From positions 40,211,621 through 40,244,120 of the forward strand of contig CM060335.1 in assembly GCA_030674155.1 (NCBI GenBank): a DNA stretch of 32,500 nt, read 5' to 3'. The DNA comes from Stramonita haemastoma. Lineage: Eukaryota > Mollusca > Gastropoda > Neogastropoda > Muricidae. Shown here in pieces: positions 13,285 to 23,100 of the stretch (position 1 is the first letter of the stretch; each line of letters opens with the position of its first letter). The translations under genes and the position numbers were made by a program. The notes under the pieces are model-generated. The model did no database searches and had not been told where the DNA came from. It worked only from the letters and a program-made list of their open reading frames with translations.

Positions 13285-13344
13285 TGTCTCTGTCTCTCCC
13301 TCTGTCTCTCCCTCGTCTCTCTCTGACTCTCTCTCTCTCTCTTT
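13133..13344. repeat. (CT)n-rich microsatellite
   Basis: CTCTCT tract with CTGT and CCCT variants. Confidence 0.95.
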
Positions 13345-13774
13345 GATATTTTCTGACTCTACATGCAAGTTTAACGTGCACAACAAAGTGAAGAAATAAA
13401 AAATGGTAACCCATTTAACAGTTCTCACAGCAATTTCAGCATAAAAATAAGGGTTGTCTGTGAAGCCAAACAGTGTAGCAAACTCAAAAAGATTACCAAA
13501 AAAAAAAAAAAAAAAAAAGTCAACAATCTTATTGCTATAAAGTCAACATTGTAATATTAATAAGCACCCATGCAAACCAAACACATCACTATCTACAGGA
13601 ACATTGGGAAGTGGAGGTATCTTACATTAACCTCTTTCCTGAAAATGTTGACAGCACAGAACAATCGAGCCGAACAAACGGGGTTTTTTTTTTTGTTAAA
13701 TAAACAAACCAACCTCTAACAGTGTTAAAATTTTCCGATGCTTTTACGCAGATGTTAGAATAAAGAGACTGCTC

Positions 13775-13779
13775 TGGTA

Positions 13780-13813
<34 letters not shown>

Positions 13814-13818
13814 TACCA
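13775..13818. repeat. Perfect 44-nt palindrome around (TA)n
   Basis: TGGTATGA, then (TA)n, then TCATACCA; the two 8-nt arms are exact inverses, so the segment can form a hairpin or cruciform. Confidence 0.9.
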
Positions 13819-14109
13819 CAACAACAACAACAACAAAAAGAAAAAGAGACTCATGCTGATCAATGATGGCTGTTGGTTCAGTACATAACAACTTCCAAAC
13901 CAATACAACTGGTCACCCTTCAGTTTCGTCACAGTGGCTGAAGTTCATCCCCCCAGATTCATGGTTAGTCAGCAGTAAGGGTATGAAGGTGTCACACGAA
14001 TCCTACAGATTCACAATCAACCACAATGGCTCCACTATTCTGTTTGCTCTGACTGTTTTGTTTGATGGAGGCATACTGTTCATCTTAAGTCTTGTTTAAC
14101 CCTCTTGCA

Positions 14110-14300
14110 TTTGGTGTCTCTGAACACAAACTGCCCCTAGATTTCGCAATTCCATTATGAATCAGTCAGGCACACATTGCTCCTTCGCTTTTCTCCTTCT
14201 CTGAACACAACTGTCTCTGAACACAAACTGCCCTAGATTTCGCATTCCATCATGAAATCAGGTCAGGAACACATTGCTCCCTCGCTTTTTCCTCCTTCTA
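14110..14300. repeat. Tandem duplication of about 100 bp
   Basis: Two copies of tctctgaacacaaactgccc, agatttcgca, ttccat.atgaa, cacattgctcc.tcgctttt, starting near 14116 and 14211, with small indels. Confidence 0.88.
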
Positions 14301-14984
14301 AGTACATACCAGCAGCTATAATTACTTCCCAGACTCTCAGCAAGGGTCCTACCTCTAGCCTGATAGAGCTTTGACATGTGGTAGCAATTAGTTATGGTCA
14401 CAGGGTGATGGAAATCTACTGTGTGTAAATCCTGGTTCAGGACTAAAGGGGGGCAATTATTCAATCCCCGCAAATGCAGGTACAGGACTAAGAGGGTTAA
14501 TTCAGTTAGCTCGTAAAGTTTTACATTCTGGGAACAGAATGGTGGGATATTTTCTCAGCTTTGGTCACTGGGACTTACAACTGTGTTTGACCTTCTGGAG
14601 TTCAGCTTATAGTCTGCATCAGGCCAGACAATGCTTCAATAGGCAGACTCTGAACCCCCTGTCTTCAAAGCATAAACCTAACACATTTCTTTTTTCCTGG
14701 AGCGAGAGAATATCCCACTTGAAAACCAAAACAGTGATTTTCTACTGTGAAAAACAAAATATATCAATCATTTTGACTATTATTCAAATTCTGACTGAAG
14801 CATTATAGATGCACTAGTATTTGAAGTGGTTGTGGTGTTATCGTTTTCTTTCATTTTTTTGTTTTCTTTTGCTGTGTTTTATATTCTTGAGTTTTGACAG
14901 AATGAAAATGTAAGACAGCTGAAAGGAAATGAAAAAGGCAGGCATTATATCTTTCAGAAACATAGACTAACACAGACTAAGGGA
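14301..14984. other. No gene seen
   Basis: Unique DNA; no coding-like frame beyond short background ORFs, no RNA gene. Confidence 0.5.
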
Positions 14985-15076
14985 GATGACAAAATTGACA
15001 AAACTGCATACACACAGGGTCTGGATGTAAAAAAAGCACATTAGTGCTTATTCCATTATCCTCTAAATAAAAGAAT
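14985..15076 (+). mobile_element. SINE family A, 3' fragment
   Basis: Only the 3' end remains: gatgacaaaattgac, actgcatacacacag, then ccattatcctctaaataaaag, followed directly by a GA/GACA microsatellite. Confidence 0.78.
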
Positions 15077-15083
15077 TTACACC

Positions 15084-15090
<7 letters not shown>

Positions 15091-15182
<92 letters not shown>

Positions 15183-15223
15183 GAGAACAGAGAGACAGAG
15201 AGAGACAGAGACAGACAGACAGA

Positions 15224-15254
<31 letters not shown>

Positions 15255-15332
15255 GACAGACAGACAGACACAGAGAGAACAGACAGACAGATAACAGACA
15301 AGACAGACAGAAGACAGACAGACAGTCAGAGG
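15091..15332. repeat. (GA)n and (GACA)n microsatellite
   Basis: Follows the SINE tail at 15076; GA first, then GACA with AGAA breaks. Confidence 0.95.
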
Positions 15333-15468
15333 GAGAATATACGTCTTAGTATGAACTACAGTACAGACAGTCTGCGACTGTTATAACACTGGAGAACAAA
15401 GATTGAAAAGCTGCTGGAAGAGTGAAGTTCAAGAATGATTCCCCAATATCTACAAACATCTACATAGA

Positions 15469-15889
15469 TGTGACACTCCACCACATAAGGGGTTGCATTG
15501 CACCACAGGTCATATTTTATTATTGACATGATCTTAATCTGCAATAAAAAGGCTATTCAATACCAAAAAAAAACATGGAAAATCAGACAATTCTATAAAA
15601 AGTTATTATAAGTTAAAATGATAGACTGCAGGAAATGTCAAAATGAGAAATTGACAAGTTTAGCTTTGTAATAGGTGGTCAGAATGAGGGTTTAGGCATT
15701 ATTAAAACATGCTTAAGGGCAAAAGGATGCAAAATTATGACTTGATATTTCATTACATGGTAGAACAATGACTTAAGTTTTATAATCAATCAAAATCTCA
15801 AAATCGACAACCTGACCCCCACCTACCTAAAATGGCTCCTAGCGGAAAAAGCGGGTTATGTGCTTAGCGACTCATTTCGTGGTGGAGCG

Positions 15890-15894
<5 letters not shown>
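15469..15894. mobile_element. MITE copy 2
   Basis: Same termini (TGTGACACTCCACCAC...GTGGTGGAGCGTCACA) and same interior order of blocks (ggttgcattgcacca, aatctgcaataaaaa, aatcgacaacctga, cctagcggaaaa). Its right end runs directly into an AC microsatellite, so the target duplication is not visible. Confidence 0.9.
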
Positions 15895-15965
<71 letters not shown>

Positions 15966-15971
15966 CACAAT

Positions 15972-16037
<66 letters not shown>

Positions 16038-16100
16038 ATATACATATACACATATATATATAGTATGTATATATATTATACATACATATATATAAATGCC
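15892..16100. repeat. (CA)n then (TA)n
   Basis: CA tract from the MITE end to about 15968, then TA and ATAC repeats to 16100. Confidence 0.95.
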
Positions 16101-16606
16101 AACAACACTCAGTCAAAAAAATGATATCATAAACCAGCATTGTTCTGTCAGTGGATAATCAAGGTATAGATCTATTTAATTTAAAACTGCCCAAGTATTT
16201 CTCCTGCTCTGTAGCCATGTTTCAATGTCCACCCAGAGGACACTTCATTTAGCAACCGTGGTAAGTACTTAAGTGCGCTCATTTTCCCCCCCTCAGTCTC
16301 AACAAACCGCATCATTCAGCCACCAATCATAAACCTATTACCGAAATCTGGAAGGAATTTACAACACTCACAGCCCACGTATTAATCAAATCTGTCAACA
16401 AATAACATTCATTAAAAAAAAAGAAGAAAAATCACATTCACATTTGTATATATTACCAGACTCTCTCAAGGTAAAGTGTATTCACAAGAGTATCAGCAAG
16501 TGTGTGAGTGTGAGTGTGTGTGTGTGTGAGAAGACCAGCAGATTGGTGTACCCCACGTGCACACATACACACACATATGCATGTGTGCGCACGCACACAC
16601 ACACAC

Positions 16607-16663
<57 letters not shown>

Positions 16664-16863
16664 CACACACAAAACACACACATCTCACCACACACACACA
16701 CAACACACCCCCACCCACACTAGATAAACACAAGCAGTCATCCCTCTCTCCACCCCCCCCTCCCCCCCCCCAACCCCCCTCACCCCCCCCCCACCCCCAC
16801 AATCTTCCACCACCACCACTACCACCAAGAAGCTTTCTTTCTTGCAAACACAGTAATCAGGTG
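16101..16863 (-). other. Probable 3' UTR / downstream DNA of the gene
   Basis: Lies directly after the stop codon on the minus strand. It contains a C-rich tract at 16750-16800 (G-rich in the transcript), CA tracts at 16590-16715, and unique DNA. No AATAAA is seen on the minus strand here. The nearest I noticed is at 15516-15521 inside MITE copy 2, too far to assign. Confidence 0.4.
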
Positions 16864-17151
16864 TCAGGGTTGTGACAGCAGAAAGTCAAACAGGGTCTGT
16901 GCGGGAACAAACTCCCTGCCCTTCTGTCCTCCTCCCCCTGTAGCCCTGGCAGTGGCACCAGCAGCGGCACCAGCAGCGGCACCAGCAGTGGCAGTGGTGG
17001 CAGTAGTGGCAGTGGCAGTCAAGCTGTCATCTCCCCCTCCTCCTCCCTCCCCCACCTCCTCCAGCAGAAGGATGCAGTACGCTCTGACGGCCGTCATCAA
17101 CCGCCCCACTGTCCACTGCTGCTGCGACAACATCTCCACCACCAGCTGCAG
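16864..17151 (-). CDS. SPHKAP: Exon 9: C-terminal PARG tail with Ala/Thr/Gly insertion, stop codon
   Basis: 288 nt including TGA at 16864-16866, with acceptor gtgttgcag. It starts LQLVVEMLSQQQWTVGRLMT and ends FVPAQTLFDFLLSQP. PARG has a helix ending KLTVGDVYKLLLRYY here, and vertebrate SPHKAP ends ..SWKVGDIFHAVVQYC..LFDWLLELG (recalled). About 50 residues of low complexity (GEGGGGGDD, then ATTATTATA, AGAAAGAAAGA, TGGGG) interrupt the two conserved blocks. These come from an imperfect (GGTGCCGCTGCT)-type repeat at 16945-17030. A MITE ends 26 bp upstream of the acceptor. Confidence 0.88.
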   Translation of the reverse strand: MQLVVEMLSQQQWTVGRLMTAVRAYCILLLEEVGEGGGGGDDSLTATATTATTATAGAAAGAAAGATARATGGGGQKGREFVPAQTLFDFLLSQP

Positions 17152-20100
17152 CTGCAACACACATACACACACATGTATGTGACACTCCACCACATAAGGA
17201 GTCGCATTGCACCAGAGGTCAATTTTTAGTTATTGACAAGTCATTAATCTGCAATGAAATGGCTGTACAATGGAAAAAAACAGACTGAAAATCGGACAAT
17301 TCTATTAAAAGTTATTACAAATTAAAATAATAGACTGCAGGAAATGACAAAACTAGCTGGACAAGTTTAGCATCATAATAAATGGTCAGAATGAGGGCTT
17401 AGGCATTTTAAAAACACATTTAAAAGCAAAAGGATACAAAATTATGACTTGATATTTCATTACAAGGTAGAATAATGGCTATATTTTTTATAATCAATCA
17501 AAATCTGAAAATCGACAACTTTACCCCACCTGCCCTTAATGGCTCCTAGCAGAAAAGTGGGTTATGTGCTAAGCAACTCATTTTGTGGTGGAGCGTCACA
17601 TATATTATCAGTTATTATTATGTGTGTATGTTTATGTCTTTCATTTACTGTTGATACACTGCCTCTTTCCCAAAACCAACACTAAGCAGCATCAAGTTTG
17701 GTTACTCACTTTCCCCCAGCTAAGGTTAAGCAGCATCGAGCACGGTCACCAAGTGGATGGGTGACTAGTTTGCATGCCTTGGCTTCAGCACAGTCCCCCA
17801 GTTCACCCAGCTGTAAATGGGTACATCCCATCTTAAGGGACAGGAAACACAAAGCAGCGAGGGAGAGAAGATGGGCGCCACCTTCAACATGCTGGCCCTT
17901 AGAGAAGCTGAGGTCTCTGATGCTCTGCTCCCCAACGACCTCATAGATTATGGGAACACCTTTACCTTTTTATCTTTTCCACTTAAGGAGAAAATTCAGT
18001 GCAGTGCCCTAACTACTCCTTGTGGAAACAGAGGAGAATCACAGTCCTGTCAATGAAAGGACTACATGCTGATATGGCTGCTTTTCACTATGTATGTACA
18101 TAGCCTCATACACTGACAATGTTAAACTTTCAAGCCAGTTCCATGCCAGACAGTAGCTGATCATGCAAACAATGGATGCCCGAACATAGAGAAGTAGAAA
18201 ATCAATGAAGATAGACAATCACAAATGTACACTGTGGGCTCTCCTCCTTGTGGACATCAGTTGTTTCTTTTGTGGTAGTGATTTTGATCATCCTCCAGCA
18301 AGTAACTGTACTCACATGCATGTCACTGCCAATCTCAAAGAAGAAAAGGAAGAACCCAAGGGCTAAGCCAAATTCTTGCGAGTATGGTCCTGGTGGTTTG
18401 GGAGTCTGGACATAACACTCCTTCCTCTACATGATTCATGGTCTGGGTGCTGGCCTTTCAGATGTGACAATACATCAAGCTCATTAAATGTGCAACTCTT
18501 CTTTAGCTCTTGTAAAAGGTTTATGTTTTTTACAAACTACAAAACAGCGACAAAAAAAGTTGCCCCTGTCAAACAGCTACAACAAAACAAACCCCATAAT
18601 CATGCACACAGGTGAAAATAATAACAACAAACTGCTCCCCCTGGGCAGAGAATCCAACCTTTATTCACAGATAAAGATTTACCTGCCAAGAGTGTATAGC
18701 AGCTCTAGATCTATACTAATGAACCAACGAAAGTAGACAGCAGGATTACCACTTAACTGAGTATAAAACTGAAGAAATACTAAAGGCCTGATGATGAATA
18801 ACTGGACCACCCCCCCCCCCCCCCCCCCCCCCCCCCATTCCACCCCCCCAAATCTACCCCACCCCCCACTGACCTGATCCAAGCGGCGGTCATGAAAGGT
18901 GAAGTAGAGAAGGCGAGGACAGTGAGCCACACTGGCCGCCACCCACTGCAGCGCCACCTTCAGGCAGGGGTCACCGCAGAAAGCCCCGCAACCCCAGTTC
19001 CCTGTAGCGATGGGCCAGCCCTGAGATCCCGTCTGAAGAATACACAACAATGACAAGATAGTCGGCAGGTTTTTTTTTTAATCTAAACCTTTTTAATGTT
19101 TATATTTCATTTACAAACAACAAAAGGCAAAAGTTTTTTTAAACAAAACAAAATATGAAATGAGAAAGTAAAAATACAATTTTGTTTCATAGACAAGTGA
19201 TAATTGCTTTTCAAATGCTTAACAACAACAAAATAGTAAAAAAAAAATTTTTTGTAAATGTTTCAATATTTTCAAATCAGCATATAAAGATGACCCACCT
19301 GAAGATCTTCAGAGACAGAGAAATTCTTGTTTCTCTTTTTCTTATTTTTTTTTGTGGAACACACACATAATGTACACACACACGCATGCACACATTCGCA
19401 CACAATGGTAAAAAAAAAGTTTGAAAAAAAATAGCTGAAAAAAAAGAACCATAAAACATAAGAAAAAGAACCATCACTTATCCTAGAGTATACAAAACGC
19501 ATACATAACAACAGAGCCTTAAAGTTTAGAGAGAGGAGGGGGATGGGGGATAAAGAGGGGGGGGGGGGGGGCAGGAAAAGAGGAGAGAGTAAAATCTGCA
19601 AATGTATACATGATACAGGTAAATCTACAAATATATAGAACAATTATATACCCGGGACAGAAACACTCTTTCAATGCTGCATGTAAGTAAGTTGATTATT
19701 TTTCACTCATCCGTTTTATTTTTAAAAATCAAAATAAAAGGAAGAGGAATTTTTTGTTTAGGATGATATGTATATTCGGATGAGACTCAAAACCGAGGCC
19801 CCGTGTGTGAATTCACGCAGAATATCTTGCGCACACGTTAAAACCCCGTTCCACCTTTCGGAAGAGTAGGCCATCGTGTGCCGGTAGGAGCGGATGACAA
19901 AATTATAATAAAAACCAGCATGCACACAGGTGTCGTGTTTAGACACCATCCCTGAGGAAAAATCGGGGAATTGGAGTCCCAGAGCGGCTCGGGGCTGTAG
20001 GTATATGGCAACGTTCTGGTGGCTCCTGCAACGGTACTGGAACCATTCGTATCGGTCATTGCCTTTCCAATGGATCATTCCAGTGCCGTGGAGAGGGCGG

Positions 20101-23100
20101 GTCTGCTGCATGGGTAACAGCTTGCCCTCCATACATACTTGCCCAGGCTTTGCGCTCTAAAGACTAGAGCGCAACTCCATAGTCTTCCGAGACTGATGGG
20201 TGCCTACTACTATATATCTAAAACAACCTTCTGAGTTCTGCATTTGTCTGCCACTCAGCATTGTAATATAAAACATTCTGAACTCATGAATACAACACTA
20301 CCTGTAGTGTAGCACTCACCAACAGCTGAAAAACCTCCTGACAGCTCACCTGTGACCTGTGTCCCCCCCTACACTCCTCCCTATAAATCATTCTGAATTC
20401 CCCATGAATACAACACATCTGACACTACCTGTAGTGTAACACTCACCAACAGCTGAAACGGCTCCGGACAACTCACCTGTGACCTGTGTACCCCACACTC
20501 CTCCAGGCTATAAATAGTTCTGAACTCCTCATGATTACAACATATCTGACACTACCTGTAGTGTAGCACTCACTGACTACTAAGAAACCTCCTGACAACT
20601 CACCTGTGACCTGTGTCCCCCCACACACTCCTCCCTATAAATCATTCTGAATTCCTCATGAATACAACACTACCTGTAGTGTAGCACTCACTGACTACTG
20701 AAACACTACCTGTAGTGTGATACTCATTGACAGCTGAAAAACCTCCGGACAACTCACCTGTGACCTCCACACTCCTCTCTATAAATAATTCTGAACTCCT
20801 CATCAATACAACATTACCTAAAGTGTAGCACTTACTTACTACTGAAACACTACCTGTAGTGTAACGTTCACTGACTACTGAAAAACCTCCGGACAACTCA
20901 CCTGTGACCTCCACACTCCTCTCTATAAATAATTCTGAACTCCTCATGAATACAACACTACCTGTAGTGTAAAAAACCTCCGGACAACTCACCTGTGACC
21001 TGTGTCCCCCCCCACACTCCTCCAGGGCTCCAGCCAGGATAGACTCAGCCAGATTCTCGGCGTACCCCTCCAGACTGCTGTACGACACATCCAGAGCGTC
21101 CTGAAAATCCGCCAGGCGGTCCTCCAGCGACCTGCCCGTAAGGTCGTTGGAACTGACGGAAAACTCCAGCTCGGAGTCTGACACAGACTTGGGTTTGCCT
21201 CTGCGCTTTCGGAGCTGGCGGTCTGCCACAACGGCGGAGGAGGAGGAGGAGAGGAGGGCGGCGGAGGTGAGCAGAGCCTCCCTCAACACCCGGTCAGCCA
21301 GGTTCTCCGAGAAGAGGTTGATGTCGTCCTGGTGGCTCATCTCCTCCATGTCCTGACACAGGATACCCACGGCTTGCTGCAGGATGGTGGTGGCCACAAA
21401 GTCAGCGTAGTCCTCGACGTCGTCCACGCTGTAGTGCCGCTGCACGCGCTCCATCTGCTCCTGGAACTCCTGCCCCAAGCGCCGCGGGAGGGGGAACCAG
21501 GCCTCTGCCGCCTCCCAGCTGTCCGACTTGCACAGGCGCGAGTCGCGGCTGTGGCTGCGCTGGGGTCGCTGCTGCTGCTGCTGCTGTTGTTGTTGTTGCT
21601 GGTGTTGGTGGCGTGGGCTGGTGGCGGCTTGGCTGAGGGTGAAGCTGGAGTTGAGCAGCTCGCTCTCGAAGGTGGCCAGCGTGGTGTCGCGGAAGCCGCT
21701 CATGCTGCTGCGTCGAGACCCTGTTGTGCTGGAGTTGGAACCGGAACCCACCAACACCAGTTGGGGAACCGAGGTGTCGGCCGTTATCAGCTCCTGAGCG
21801 AACCTGGAGAGTATAGGGTCTTTGAAACCGCAGGAGCTACGACGCCGGCACAGAGAGATGCTGTCCAGTGAACCCCGACGCCAGCGGCCGACCTTGACCC
21901 TGTGGTAATCGTCGTCAGAACGAACGTTGGAGCGCTGGTGATCGTCAGCCTGGTCGAGCATGTAGCCGTAGTGACTGGTGTTGAAGGCCTGCAGGGAGAG
22001 AGTCACGCTTCGCTGGCAGGGCTCGCTGCTGCGTCGCTCGTAGCTCTTCACAGACGGCCGGCTTTCAACCTTCACGAAAGCGTTGGTCAGCGTCTCGCGG
22101 CTGAGACGCTTGGTCAGCCAGGACAGGCAGGGGGACTGGGAGCGCGTCCTCCTGGGGCTGCCCGCCTCGCTGGCGCTCACCCCCGCCACCACCTTGCTCA
22201 CCACGTAGCTCTCGCTCACCACATTGCCCTTCTCCGAGGCCCCGATCACTGCCGCGGCCGTCTCGTAGCTCCCCCTGGGGAAGACGCTCTCGTACTTCCT
22301 CCCGTGGTAGTAGAAGGAGGTGGGGCTTCTCCTGCGCAGGCTCTGCATCTCGGCCTCTGTCAGGTGGTCCGGTAGAGACTGGAACACCTGGTTGACGATG
22401 GCGGCAGCGACACGGTAACAGTCCAGGTTGAGGTCGACTCCCGACCCATCCTCTGACGATGTCGCCCCTTTCCCTTCCGCCCCCCCAGCCACAGAAGAAC
22501 TTGCAGAGGCTGAGGCCGAGGCCGGGGCCGGGATTTTCCCAGCACTGGCGGTGGATTGGAAGGCGCTAGAGGAAGAGGGGAGGAAGATGGGGTTGTCTTC
22601 CCTGGGCCGTTGGTGGTGAAGGAGGGGGGAGGGAGGGTGAAGAGCGGGGAGTGATGAGGAGGAGGTGGTGGAGGTGGAAGGCAAGGGGGTGGTGGTGCTG
22701 GTGGAATCAGCAGATTGACCTGAAGTATCACAGGGCCGGGAGGAGGCAGAGGAGGGGGGGTGGGGGGCGGTGACAACAGAGGCCGAGCGGGGGCAGGGAG
22801 TGACGATCACGGGAGACACAGACACTGGAATGCTGCTGGTTGCACTGGCAATGAAAGACGAGGAGGGAACAGCACCACAAGGAGCTTCAGTCACAACCGC
22901 CGCGCCACCGGTCGACCTTGACCCTCCACCCAGGCCTGACCTTGAACTACTGACCTCAACGGCGGCCTTGGAGGCTGCGAGAGACCTGACGAATGGGGGT
23001 TGTTGGGAGGAGGGCACGGGGACGTCTTTGGCCGCAAACCACTGACCGCTGGCGGACTCTGACGTCCGAGCACCAAAGGGAGCGGTGTCCACAGACCTCC

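Noticed and set aside
15516..15521. AATAAA on the minus strand as the gene's poly(A) signal
   Set aside because: It is 1.3 kb past the stop and lies inside a MITE; nothing else supports cleavage there.
21332..21871. A 179-codon plus-strand frame
   Set aside because: Antisense shadow of exon 7; GC-rich coding DNA leaves opposite frames open.
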